Source: Photobacterium halotolerans DSM 18316
GTDB lineage: Bacteria; Pseudomonadota; Gammaproteobacteria; Enterobacterales; Vibrionaceae
DNA: 64,000 nt
Direction of reading: 5' to 3'
NCBI RefSeq assembly: GCF_000425165.1
Contig: NZ_AULG01000017.1
Location: 85,735 to 149,734, forward strand
Shown: in pieces, positions 34,373 through 43,074 of the stretch
Position numbering within the stretch: the stretch's first letter is position 1
Layout: every line of letters begins with the position of its first letter
Notes under the pieces: generated by a model
What the model saw: only the letters and a program-made list of their open reading frames with translations
Database searches by the model: none
What the model was told of the DNA's origin: nothing
Program-made: the position numbers and the translations under genes

Positions 34373-36982
34373 ATGTCGCTCAATAACAATAAACCCAAAA
34401 GGTTTGTAAAAGCGGGTTATAAACTACTGGAAGATTATAGCCCGTCGAACAAGCCATCAGTCACTGCATCCAGTAAGACTCAGCAACCTGTCGCTGAGTA
34501 CGCATGTAACCTGCTGATTTATTGTTCTCTGAATGAACTCAGCAGCTTGCAGGTTGGCTGCTGGACCCTGAAACGTACCGCTGCAGAAAACGCAGTGACG
34601 ACCTGGGAAAAGTCACCGGAAAAGAGCGGGCACAGCATACTGACTGTCTACTGTATTGAGCAGGAAGAAAAACACCTTTTGCACGAAGTTTTCCAGCAGG
34701 CGGGATTGGCATCCTCTTATAATATTCAGCCTCAGCCAATAAACACCGGCCATATTAACGCAGAATTTGTACCGGTAAAGTTAGCCGTACAACTGGAAAA
34801 ATGGCTCGGTTGGCCAACCCTTGGCTACTTTTATTATTTTTGCGACAGCAAGCTGGCTAAAGAATGTAAACTGACCGGTGATGACAGATGGAGCTTTCAG
34901 TTCACCCGCTCTGACGCCACAACACTGACCGACGAATTATTGTCTGATCATCATTACAGCAGCCTGCTGCTGCCTTATAAAATCGAAGGGCAGCCCGTCT
35001 CAGATCAGTACATACTGTTTCGCAAACAAAAGCTCTCTGACGACGAGTTTGCCAAACTCTCACCAGCCTGGCTGGAAGAGCATGCCGTTGCGCTGGATAT
35101 GCAGAGTATTGTTGCCAGCCGCACGCAGGCACTGCTTGAGCGCAGCACTCAGGAAACCGCACCGTCAGAAAACGCCGCCGCGAAAACACACCACACTGTC
35201 AAAATGCAGCCTGATACCCGGCAACGTGAAAGCTGGCCGGAAATCGCAGAACAATACGGTCTGACTGCAAAGCAATTACTGGATCTGAACCCTCAGTACA
35301 ACGATGATCCCCTTAAACTACAAGTCGGCGATACTTTACAAATCACCGAGCTGAGCAGTAACACACAGCCCAAACAACCCGATGCCCCCTCTCCGCTCAC
35401 CGACATAGAAACAGGAAAAGCTTATCCTTTTGGTAATGTGTGGGGCACCTACAACCAGCGCTACATGATGTCGGACCTGCTGCATATTCAGGCGAACAGT
35501 AAAATTCTCGCCCATACACCTGTCGTCAATACCACACAGGTAAAACAGCGCATCCTGCGAATCGGCGTATTCTTCGACGGCACCGGCCAGAACAAAGACA
35601 ATGACTTGTATAAAGAGACCTATGGCAACAAGTCCCGTTCGAATATTGGGCGTTTATTCGATGCCTATGAAGAAAAAGAAGGCGAAATAGCTAAAATCTA
35701 TGTCTCTGGTGTAGGAACAGTAGATGGTGCCCATCAAGATCCTGGTGAGATTGATGATGGCGATGATGAAAAAACCTTTGGTCAGGCATTGGGGGTCTTT
35801 GATTCAACAGGAGCCTTTGCCAAATGGCAAAACTTACTCAAACAACTCGCTAGTATTATCAAGATCATAGATACAAAAGGTTCTTACAATGCAATAACTC
35901 AGATTGAATTTGATGTCTTCGGCTTCAGTCGAGGCGCGGCTTTAGCCCGTCATTTTGTCAATGCTGCGTTAAAGGGGCTTCCCGATTACACTCGCAGACG
36001 TCAAGGGAGAGACTCTCTTGGTATCACTCCCAACCTGTTAGGGACAGAAGACGCTCACTGGTTTAACAGTGAAGAAGGCTATGCATTGGATACATCGCGA
36101 CAGGTCAGTGTCCGTTTTGTCGGACTGTTTGACACTGTCGGATCGTTTTACTGGCCCGGCAATGCCGATGAGGGCAACTTCCAGCTTGTACTACAGCCGG
36201 ATTGTGCGCAAAGCGTTGTGCAGTTGTGCGCACATCACGAAGTCCGAGTGAATTTTCCATTAACGACACTGAAAACCAAGGGTACACTGCCAGACAACTT
36301 TTATGAGGAAGTCTTCCCCGGCGCCCACTCGGATGTCGGTGGTGGTTATTCCGCTATTGAACAGTATGATAAAAAAGGCCTGGACGAACGGTATGAATTC
36401 CCCATGCTCACGACTTACAACAGAGAGTTGCTCAAATCAGAATCACTGGTCGGTAAAGTGATTCAGACCAGTGACGGAGTGAGAACGGTTCCCGAAAATC
36501 CAGACAGTAAATTGATCCCATACCTTGAGTTTTTAATAACTGAGATAGAGCCTGGCTGGATACAGCACTGCCAGGATACATATGGGCAATATGGTGCTGT
36601 CAAACGAGATAAAGCCGTATTGCATTATTACCGCCTGCAACCGGTCAACAACGCACTATCCGGTCTAACTCAGGAACGCATGAAACAACAGGCGGAAAGC
36701 ATCGGGATCAAATGGATTGCATCCGCTTACGAGCAACCCAAAGACTTTGTCACAGATGGTGATATTCAGCAACTTTGGCAGAAACTAACCGCTCTTCCGG
36801 TGGGGACCATCTCACAAGAGCACTGGCAAGCTAACGTAGAAAAACACGGTCACAAATGGATCCATCGCCCACATGATGCACTCATTAACCCTGGATACTT
36901 TGAGGTCTATGAATGGCTTGTGAATAAACCTAATCGTAACGACGACGATAAAATAGTAAGGGACATATTTGAAAATGCTTAA
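34373..36982 (+). CDS. Tle1-type (DUF2235) phospholipase, probable type VI secretion effector, with LysM domain
   Basis: An 869-residue protein. Residues 1-280 form an N-terminal region I do not recognise. Residues about 283-330 are a LysM-like domain (WPEIAEQYGLTAKQLLDLNP, then KLQVGDTLQI), suggesting peptidoglycan contact. From about 390 the DUF2235 alpha/beta-hydrolase begins: GVFFDGTGQNKDND, the nucleophile in FGFSRGAA near 520, FDTVGSF near 585 and FPGAHSDVGGGY near 650 holding the catalytic His. Tle1 enzymes cut membrane phospholipids in rival cells. No VgrG, Hcp or PAAR gene is adjacent. The next two genes are probable immunity lipoproteins, the first overlapping by eight bases. Confidence 0.85.
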   Translation: MSLNNNKPKRFVKAGYKLLEDYSPSNKPSVTASSKTQQPVAEYACNLLIYCSLNELSSLQVGCWTLKRTAAENAVTTWEKSPEKSGHSILTVYCIEQEEKHLLHEVFQQAGLASSYNIQPQPINTGHINAEFVPVKLAVQLEKWLGWPTLGYFYYFCDSKLAKECKLTGDDRWSFQFTRSDATTLTDELLSDHHYSSLLLPYKIEGQPVSDQYILFRKQKLSDDEFAKLSPAWLEEHAVALDMQSIVASRTQALLERSTQETAPSENAAAKTHHTVKMQPDTRQRESWPEIAEQYGLTAKQLLDLNPQYNDDPLKLQVGDTLQITELSSNTQPKQPDAPSPLTDIETGKAYPFGNVWGTYNQRYMMSDLLHIQANSKILAHTPVVNTTQVKQRILRIGVFFDGTGQNKDNDLYKETYGNKSRSNIGRLFDAYEEKEGEIAKIYVSGVGTVDGAHQDPGEIDDGDDEKTFGQALGVFDSTGAFAKWQNLLKQLASIIKIIDTKGSYNAITQIEFDVFGFSRGAALARHFVNAALKGLPDYTRRRQGRDSLGITPNLLGTEDAHWFNSEEGYALDTSRQVSVRFVGLFDTVGSFYWPGNADEGNFQLVLQPDCAQSVVQLCAHHEVRVNFPLTTLKTKGTLPDNFYEEVFPGAHSDVGGGYSAIEQYDKKGLDERYEFPMLTTYNRELLKSESLVGKVIQTSDGVRTVPENPDSKLIPYLEFLITEIEPGWIQHCQDTYGQYGAVKRDKAVLHYYRLQPVNNALSGLTQERMKQQAESIGIKWIASAYEQPKDFVTDGDIQQLWQKLTALPVGTISQEHWQANVEKHGHKWIHRPHDALINPGYFEVYEWLVNKPNRNDDDKIVRDIFENA

Positions 36983-37565
36983 ATGGTTATCCATCTTATT
37001 GATTTCGTGCACTGCCCTCTCTGCATGCTCATTTACGCCCTACAGTCCGAAAATTGCAGAGATTGGCAATGCAGGAAGTACAACTGGCCCACATATTATT
37101 AAACGAATGACTGTGACCGATACGAATAGCGGGCGGTCAAGCTTTGCTTATGGCGCAGTTAGTAGTTATCCCGGCGCTAGTGCTGATATCGGACGAATAG
37201 GAATACCAAAAAAAGTTGAAGGTTATTGGTCTAAAGGCTGGGATGAGTATGAAGAGTACTACTATATTTCGTCTCTTATCGACAGCAAACTAGCTGAGAA
37301 TAAAATCGATACATTAAGAGACTATTACAAAAATCACGGAGATTATATGGCGGCAATGGTACTTGCTGTTGATGGCCCGCGTGTTCGTCTCATTTACACA
37401 TTGAACTGTTTTGCAAAATTTAATGACTGCGCGCCCAGAAAAAACGCTGACCCCAATGGTTGGGTTGTTCGCTCTCCGGATGACACCACCGAAGTAGTCG
37501 TACTCTTCGACGGCACTGGTGAAGCCTCCGATACTCCGTTTCCTGGCTCACCTTACGATAAATGA
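36975..37565 (+). CDS. Periplasmic lipoprotein, probable immunity protein 1 for the Tle1-like effector
   Basis: A 196-residue lipoprotein. The signal ends LSAC (lipobox). The mature part has IGNAGSTTGPH, SFAYGAVSSYPGASADIG and IGIPKKVEGYW, with two Cys in LNCFAKFNDC. ATG 36975 overlaps the effector stop (ATGCTTAA); a TTG at 36969 with closer AAGGGA spacing is also possible. Position, lipobox and overlap match Tli1-type immunity proteins that guard the periplasm. The family (DUF3304/DUF2931-like) is only suspected. It ends LFDGTGEASDTPFPGSPYDK, almost the same as the next protein. Confidence 0.78.
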   Translation: MLKWLSILLISCTALSACSFTPYSPKIAEIGNAGSTTGPHIIKRMTVTDTNSGRSSFAYGAVSSYPGASADIGRIGIPKKVEGYWSKGWDEYEEYYYISSLIDSKLAENKIDTLRDYYKNHGDYMAAMVLAVDGPRVRLIYTLNCFAKFNDCAPRKNADPNGWVVRSPDDTTEVVVLFDGTGEASDTPFPGSPYDK

Positions 37566-38155
37566 ATAGCAAACTCTTCATCATACCCATGATTTGCAGC
37601 CTGTTTACAGGCTGTTCAAATACCCCAGTACCTATTGCCTCGATTGGCACGGCAGGCAGTACTTCCGGCAATCACAGCATCAAAAGGATGTACATCAAAG
37701 ATACTCGTGGAAGCGGTGCTAGCTTTGCCTATGGCGCGGTGAGTGGTTATTCCGGTGCGAGTGCAGATATCGGCAGCATTGGTATCCCTAAACATATTGA
37801 CGGTTATTGGGCCAAATATCATGCTGACGAAGATGAATTGATTAATTTTTATCGCATCTCTTCACCCATTGACAGTAATCTGGCAAAGCAAAAAATTGAA
37901 ACACTGCGTAATTACTACAAAAACCATAAAACTTTTAACACCAGTATGCATCTGATTGTTGATGGCCCACGCGTTAGACTGTATTACACAATGAATTGCT
38001 TTTCTTATCGTATGGACTGCAGCCCGAAAGAAAATGCTGACCCCAATGGCTGGGTTATTCATCAGTCAAATGATGCCACTCAGCTCGTATTACTCTTCGA
38101 CGGTACTGGCGAAGCCTCCGATACTCCGTTTCCTGGTTCGCCATATGACAAATAA
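37562..38155 (+). CDS. Periplasmic lipoprotein, probable immunity protein 2 (duplicate)
   Basis: A 197-residue lipoprotein with lipobox FTGC near 18. It is a close paralogue of the preceding protein over its whole length; the last 20 residues are identical and nearly the same at DNA level. It overlaps the first by ATGA, so the pair is translationally coupled. Differences are greatest in the signal peptide and around YHADEDELIN. Duplicated immunity genes are common beside effectors and may cover variant toxins. Confidence 0.78.
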   Translation: MNSKLFIIPMICSLFTGCSNTPVPIASIGTAGSTSGNHSIKRMYIKDTRGSGASFAYGAVSGYSGASADIGSIGIPKHIDGYWAKYHADEDELINFYRISSPIDSNLAKQKIETLRNYYKNHKTFNTSMHLIVDGPRVRLYYTMNCFSYRMDCSPKENADPNGWVIHQSNDATQLVLLFDGTGEASDTPFPGSPYDK

Positions 38156-38260
38156 AAACACCATTAAACATTCATTCACTAAGCTGTCGCCTATCTGAAA
38201 GAGCTAATTACAGTGTTAACCGTTTCATCACGATCTTTTTTTCTTACTTAAAGGTACAAA

Positions 38261-38728
38261 ATGAACTCATCTTTAAAACCAACCAAAGCGTTCGTGTTCA
38301 CATCGTGGGCGGCACTCGCGATTGCACTATGTGCCTATGCCGTCGGATTACTGAATGCCGATCTTCAGCTCAATGAAAAAGGCTACTATCTTGTTGTCAT
38401 GCTCTTTGGCCTGTTCAGTGTGATCACTTTACAAAAGACGGTACGGGATGAAATGGAAGGCATTAAAGTCACCAGCGCATATAAAATGCTGGTGATTGCC
38501 TGTGTGGCTATCGCCTGTGCGTTAATGGTCATTGGTCTGTGGAACGCCGATACACTGGCACTGAATGAAAAAGGCTTTTTTGCCATTGCATTTGTGCTCG
38601 CGCTGTTCAGCGCAATTGTGACTCAGAAAAATGTCCGTGATCTCTCTTATTTTGAACAAGAATCGCCTCATAACATTGCAAGTTCACCTTCAACGGAAAC
38701 TGCCGATACTGCATCCGAAAAGCTGTAA
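38261..38728 (+). CDS. yiaA: YiaA/YiaB two-helix repeat inner membrane protein
   Basis: A 155-residue protein with four membrane helices arranged as two related halves: each has a pair of helices, a Leu-Asn-Glu-Lys-Gly turn (LNEKGYY near 37 and LNEKGFF near 100), and Thr-Gln-Lys-x-Val-Arg-Asp after the pair. This is the YiaAB repeat. Function unknown. Ribosome site AAGGT. Confidence 0.88.
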   Translation: MNSSLKPTKAFVFTSWAALAIALCAYAVGLLNADLQLNEKGYYLVVMLFGLFSVITLQKTVRDEMEGIKVTSAYKMLVIACVAIACALMVIGLWNADTLALNEKGFFAIAFVLALFSAIVTQKNVRDLSYFEQESPHNIASSPSTETADTASEKL

Positions 38729-38765
38729 TAGTCTGTCTCTCAACTCTATCCCTCCCTGTCACGAT

Positions 38766-38792
38766 CACAGGCAGCCCTCATGGCTGCCTGTG
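38766..38792 (+). terminator. Terminator after yiaA
   Basis: Eleven-base perfect stem CACAGGCAGCC/GGCTGCCTGTG, loop CTCAT, then TTGTTTGC. Confidence 0.82.
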
Positions 38793-38886
38793 TTGTTTGC
38801 TGGGTTTAGCTTCGTGACATTTTGGTCACACTCGCTGTATGCTTGCCTGACTCTTACATGTAGATGGATTTTCGTCAGGGACGCTT

Positions 38887-39810
38887 ATGGATATTGATGC
38901 GCTGCGCAGCTTTCTCGCTTTTATCGATACAGGGAGTTTCACCCGGGCAGCAAAACAGACCTTCAGAACACAGTCTGCTATCAGTATGCAGATGAAAAAA
39001 CTGGAACAGGAATTAGATAAATGCCTGTTTCAGCGTGAAGGTCGTCAATTGGTGCTGACTCACGAGGGGCAACAATTAGCAAGCTATGCCCGCCGCTTGT
39101 TAAGCCTGCATGACGAGGCAGTGTCCAGCCTGAAGTCGAATACTGACACCCAGCCTTTGCTGATCGGTTGCCCGGATGATTATGCTGAAACCTTGCTGCC
39201 GCACCTTGTCTTCCTGATCCGCGAGCAACTTGGTCCGGTTCAGATACATGTCACCTGTGCGTCCAGCGTGCGTTTAAGACAACTGATGGATAAAGGCGAA
39301 TTAGATGCCGCCATGCTGACACGCCACCCGGACTCGGAAGAAGGCCACTTTCTGATGCATGATCAGGGAGTGTGGTACGGCACATCACAAACCGATTTAC
39401 TTCATCGTCGTCCACTGCCCATTGCGCTTTTCCAGGCAGATTGTAAATTTCATGCGGCGGCGCTGGATGGTTTGATGAAACAGGAAATCAGCTTTGATCT
39501 GATCAGTTGCAGCAGCAGTGCAACAGCACAACGCGGTATGGTGCGGGCCGGACTGGCTATCGGGGCAATGGCACGAAGCAGTATGGCGCCGGATTTACGG
39601 GTCCTCAATGCCGATTGGCTGCCATCACTGCCGAATATTGATATCGTGCTGGCGCTGACATCCCGGTCACAGTCCCGACTGACGGCCCAGCATGCAAAGT
39701 CGATCAGTCATGCATTTCAGCGTAATCCGCCCGTGATTCCATGTGATTCACAGCTGATGGACACACCTCACGGAATCACAATGATGAAAACTGCAATCAA
39801 ATGTGAATAG
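38887..39810 (+). CDS. LysR-family transcriptional regulator
   Basis: A 307-residue regulator. Residues 1-60 form the winged helix-turn-helix (ALRSFLAFIDTGSFTRAAKQ, then SAISMQMKKLEQEL), followed by a coiled linker and an effector-binding domain (LLIGCPDDYAETLLPHL near 92). No divergent target gene lies directly upstream, so the regulated pathway is unknown; the YiaA gene and a short downstream frame are neighbours. Confidence 0.9.
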   Translation: MDIDALRSFLAFIDTGSFTRAAKQTFRTQSAISMQMKKLEQELDKCLFQREGRQLVLTHEGQQLASYARRLLSLHDEAVSSLKSNTDTQPLLIGCPDDYAETLLPHLVFLIREQLGPVQIHVTCASSVRLRQLMDKGELDAAMLTRHPDSEEGHFLMHDQGVWYGTSQTDLLHRRPLPIALFQADCKFHAAALDGLMKQEISFDLISCSSSATAQRGMVRAGLAIGAMARSSMAPDLRVLNADWLPSLPNIDIVLALTSRSQSRLTAQHAKSISHAFQRNPPVIPCDSQLMDTPHGITMMKTAIKCE

Positions 39811-39890
39811 CACTCGCCTGCCGGTTTATTTTGTGGCATTGTCCCGCGACAGAAAACTGCCCTACGCACTAACCCGAAGATATTAAAACT

Positions 39891-40010
39891 ATGCCCGATA
39901 CCCAGCCTAAATGGATGTCACTACTGACTAAAATCACTGTTTACCTGTCGCTGCTGATGCTGGTCATTGGTGGCGGACTCGCCTTGTACGCCATCGTGTA
40001 CGGCCCCTAG
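39891..40010 (+). CDS. Putative 39-residue single-pass membrane protein
   Basis: ATG 39891 opens a frame of 39 residues: a short polar N terminus (MPDTQPKWMSLLTK), then one membrane helix (VYLSLLMLVIGGGLALYAIVY) and a GP end. The ribosome site is weak (GAAGA). It lies in an otherwise empty gap between the LysR gene and the convergent SDR gene. The clear membrane profile supports a real small gene; I do not recognise the family. Confidence 0.5.
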   Translation: MPDTQPKWMSLLTKITVYLSLLMLVIGGGLALYAIVYGP

Positions 40011-40042
40011 TTTATCGACAGTACTTTACTGGCCAGCAATTG

Positions 40043-40062
40043 ACGGGCCAGTGATGGCCCGT
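40043..40062. terminator. Hairpin between the small gene and the SDR gene
   Basis: Seven-base stem ACGGGCC/GGCCCGT with an AGTGAT loop; another partial stem (ACTGGCC 40028-40034) overlaps. It lies in the convergent gap, and the T-run is poor. Confidence 0.5.
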
Positions 40063-40098
40063 ATTGCCTGAAGTCTTAGTCAAACAGAAAAACGCTGA

Positions 40099-40857
40099 CT
40101 ACATTCTCATACCGCCATCCACTTCCAGCACCCGCCCGGTGAAATAGTCATTTTCCAGAATAAATTTCACCGCATGAGCAATTTCTTTGGCCTGACCAAC
40201 ACGCTTTAACGGGATCATTTTCTCAAGCCTGTCTATCGCTTCCTGCGGCATTTGATCAGCCATTGCCGTTCTGACGACTCCCGGCGCGATAGCCGCGGCG
40301 CGAATGCCATAGCGTCCCAGCTCTTTTGCCCAGCAAACAGCCATAGTAGCTACTGCAGCTTTGGACGCAGCATAGTTGGTCTGCCCAAAATTTCCGGCTC
40401 GGGCGACACTGGAAATGTTAATAATCACCCCAGGCCGTTGCGTCTGGATCATACGGGCAGCAGCTTCCCGCCCGCAGAGAAAAGTCCCTGTACTGTTAAC
40501 TGTCATCACGGCATTGAACTGCTCAAGGGACATTTTCGTTACTTCGCCCTCTTTCACTTTTACCAGCAAACCGTCACGCAAAATACCGGCATTGTTCACT
40601 AAACCATCCAGCTGACCAAAATCATCAATAATCTGATCGAAGACCCGCTCGACCTGGTTTTCCTGAGTGACATCCGCTTCATAGGTCAACGCTTTGCTGC
40701 TTAACATCTGGCATTGAGTTCGCGTCTGCGCGAGACCTTCCTGGTTAAGATCGATCAAAGCCAGGTCAGCACCGGCCTGAGCCAGCGTCACGGCCATCAT
40801 TTGCCCTAACCCCTGACCAGCACCGGTGATTGCAATCACAGCATTTCGTAGATCCAT
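40099..40857 (-). CDS. SDR-family oxidoreductase (FabG-like), last gene of the valine/isoleucine operon
   Basis: A 252-residue short-chain dehydrogenase. Cofactor motif TGAGQGLGQ (11-19), NNAGI near 88, catalytic Ser in NISSVARAG near 145 and Tyr-x3-Lys in NYAASKAAVA near 160. In this operon a 3-hydroxy-2-methylbutyryl-CoA dehydrogenase step of isoleucine breakdown would fit, but the family is broad and a beta-ketoacyl reductase role cannot be excluded. AAAGGAG upstream. Confidence 0.85.
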   Translation of the reverse strand: MDLRNAVIAITGAGQGLGQMMAVTLAQAGADLALIDLNQEGLAQTRTQCQMLSSKALTYEADVTQENQVERVFDQIIDDFGQLDGLVNNAGILRDGLLVKVKEGEVTKMSLEQFNAVMTVNSTGTFLCGREAAARMIQTQRPGVIINISSVARAGNFGQTNYAASKAAVATMAVCWAKELGRYGIRAAAIAPGVVRTAMADQMPQEAIDRLEKMIPLKRVGQAKEIAHAVKFILENDYFTGRVLEVDGGMRM

Positions 40858-40874
40858 ACTGATCTCCTTTCACT

Positions 40875-41789
40875 TTAATGTTGTTTGACTTCACCATGAT
40901 AAAACTCAAACAGGCTGGAAAAGTCGCGCTGTTCATTGCCGTTCGCATTATGAAACGCATACAGATTGCGAGCCAGTGCTCCCATTGGCACAGACGTCTG
41001 ACTTTGCAGTGCGGCATCCATGCCTAATCCCAAGTCTTTGAGCATCAGTTTACTCATAAACCCAGGCTGATAGCCTTTACTGGCAGGTGCATTGTCCATC
41101 ACCCCAGGACAAGGGTTGTAAAGCTCCAGTACCCAGTTACGGCCAGAGCTTTGCAGCATGATGTCCGACAACACCTTGGGATCCAGTCCGTTTTCCATGC
41201 CCAGATTAATCGCTTCACAGGCGCCTGCCATTTGGACGGCCAGCATCAGGTTATTGCAGATTTTTGCCATCTGCCCGGCACCGGCCGGTCCCGCATGAAA
41301 AATGTTTTTCCCTACATGCTGGAGAACCGCTTCGGCGCGATGAAATGCTGAATCCGTTCCACCGACGATGAATGTCAGCGTACCGGCTTCTGCACCGGCA
41401 ACACCGCCAGAGACAGGAGCATCGACAAATTCCAGCTGATGCTGCCGGGCATGGCTGGCCACTTCTTTTGCCGTTGCGGGATCAATGGTGGAAGAGTCAA
41501 TCAGAAAAGTGCCGGATGAAACCAGATTGAGCAGGCCGGCTTCCGGCTGTCCTTTTGGCCCCAGGTAGACATCATGGACATGCTGACCTGCCGGCAGCAT
41601 GGTGATCACGGTATCCGCTCCGGTCACTGCTTCTTTTAAAGAAGACGCCACCTTAGCGCCCTCTTTTTCCAGCTTACGAGCCGCACCAGTATTGATATCG
41701 TAAACATTGACGTGATAACCCGCGCTGAGTAAATTCCTCGCCATCGGGCTGCCCATATTGCCTAATCCAATAAATGCAATTGCTGCCAT
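40875..41789 (-). CDS. mmsB: 3-hydroxyisobutyrate dehydrogenase
   Basis: A 304-residue NAD enzyme that oxidises 3-hydroxyisobutyrate to methylmalonate semialdehyde in valine breakdown. Motifs: FIGLGNMGSPMARNL at 5-19 (NAD fold and substrate loop), DAPVSGGVAGAEAGTLTFIV near 120, and the catalytic Lys in GAGQMAKICNNL near 170. AGGAG precedes the start; it lies 54 bases after the upstream hydrolase gene and 17 bases before the SDR gene. Confidence 0.94.
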   Translation of the reverse strand: MAAIAFIGLGNMGSPMARNLLSAGYHVNVYDINTGAARKLEKEGAKVASSLKEAVTGADTVITMLPAGQHVHDVYLGPKGQPEAGLLNLVSSGTFLIDSSTIDPATAKEVASHARQHQLEFVDAPVSGGVAGAEAGTLTFIVGGTDSAFHRAEAVLQHVGKNIFHAGPAGAGQMAKICNNLMLAVQMAGACEAINLGMENGLDPKVLSDIMLQSSGRNWVLELYNPCPGVMDNAPASKGYQPGFMSKLMLKDLGLGMDAALQSQTSVPMGALARNLYAFHNANGNEQRDFSSLFEFYHGEVKQH

Positions 41790-41843
41790 AACACACTCCT
41801 GTTCAGACTCTGTCAGCCCGGATCTATGTGTAGGGAATAGGTA

Positions 41844-42995
41844 CTATTCTTTGCCTAAATCACGCAGCGGATGATCATCTTCACTCCACATGGGTGCAAA
41901 AAGGTCATCAATCACGCTGCTGTCTACTGCCGACACATTGGGGAAAATCCATTTCGGTTCGCCGCACTTATCAATCAATCGTGCCCGGACGCCTTCCTGA
42001 AACTCGCCCAGCATGCCGCAGCGAACAGATAAACCAAGCTCAAGACGGAAACAATCAGCCAGAGAAAGGGCTTTGTAGTCCGTCATTTGCCGGTAGCAAA
42101 TATGCGCCGTTACCGGACTGCCCTGTTTCAGGGTTGATTTCGCGATTTCCAGCCAGGTACCTAAGCCGTCAATGGCCTGAATTTGCTGACAGATTTCATT
42201 CAGATCGCGACCTACGCTGGCAGCCTGAATCTGAGGGAAATAAGGAATCATCTGGCTGGGTGGCCATGCTGGTTTCGCCGCTTCTGCTAATTGACTCAAA
42301 CACGCAGAGACCACCTTGTCTGATTCCCCAGCCTGCTGCCAGTCAATCGCCTGCAAACCGGAAAGCACAGCCTGTTTGTGCTCAGACAGTAAAATATAAT
42401 CCGCCATTTTCAGATCAAGGGCATCGCTGGCATTCACACGAGCCCCCGTCAGTCCAAGAAACAGTCCAATGCCGGGAGGTAACTGATTCAGAAACCAGGT
42501 ACCGCCAACATCCGGATACAAGCCAATCGTGACTTCCGGCATCGCCAGTAGGCTGGTCGGGGTCACTACCCTGTGGCTCGCCCCCATATACAGGCCGATT
42601 CCGCCACCCATCACAATGCCTTCACCCCATACGATGAGCGGCTTTTTGTACTGATGGATCTGATAGTCACACCGATACTCAACACTGAAATACTCAGTCA
42701 GAAAAGCTTCAGGCGATGCGCCGCTCTCGCCGGCCTGCTTGTGGGCATCGGCTTCAATCATGGCATGGTACATGGCGCGCACGTCACCGCCGGCGCAAAA
42801 GGCTTTGCTGTGCTCGCTGTGAAGAAAAACACACGCGATATTGCTGTCATTTTCCCAGTCAGCCAGTTGAATGCTTAACTGCTTGAGCATAGGCAGTGTC
42901 AGTGCGTTCAGTGCAGCGGGGTTTTCCAGCGCCGCGACACCAATACGGGATCCGTCTGCGCATTCCAGCTCGTTAAATTTCATTGTTCCAGTCAT
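41844..42995 (-). CDS. 3-hydroxyisobutyryl-CoA hydrolase (enoyl-CoA hydratase-like)
   Basis: A 383-residue crotonase-fold protein. The oxyanion motif FCAGGDVRAMY lies near 68 and the catalytic Glu and Asp in MPEVTIGLYPDVGGT near 163-177, as in 3-hydroxyisobutyryl-CoA hydrolases; hydratases are shorter. It frees 3-hydroxyisobutyrate from CoA for MmsB. Start at ATG 42995 (MTGTMKF) with GGAGAG; an extension of 41 residues has none of the family's features. Confidence 0.9.
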   Translation of the reverse strand: MTGTMKFNELECADGSRIGVAALENPAALNALTLPMLKQLSIQLADWENDSNIACVFLHSEHSKAFCAGGDVRAMYHAMIEADAHKQAGESGASPEAFLTEYFSVEYRCDYQIHQYKKPLIVWGEGIVMGGGIGLYMGASHRVVTPTSLLAMPEVTIGLYPDVGGTWFLNQLPPGIGLFLGLTGARVNASDALDLKMADYILLSEHKQAVLSGLQAIDWQQAGESDKVVSACLSQLAEAAKPAWPPSQMIPYFPQIQAASVGRDLNEICQQIQAIDGLGTWLEIAKSTLKQGSPVTAHICYRQMTDYKALSLADCFRLELGLSVRCGMLGEFQEGVRARLIDKCGEPKWIFPNVSAVDSSVIDDLFAPMWSEDDHPLRDLGKE

Positions 42996-43074
42996 GATCT
43001 CTCCATTCATGATCTTTTCATGCTGCGTGTACACCAAAACCATGGTGGCGGACACGACATCCAGTCTTTCTGTA

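Noticed and set aside
34373..36982. Tle1-like gene as part of a phage or Rhs element
   Set aside because: No Rhs repeats, integrase or phage genes nearby; the DUF2235 core and lipoprotein pair fit an effector-immunity module better.
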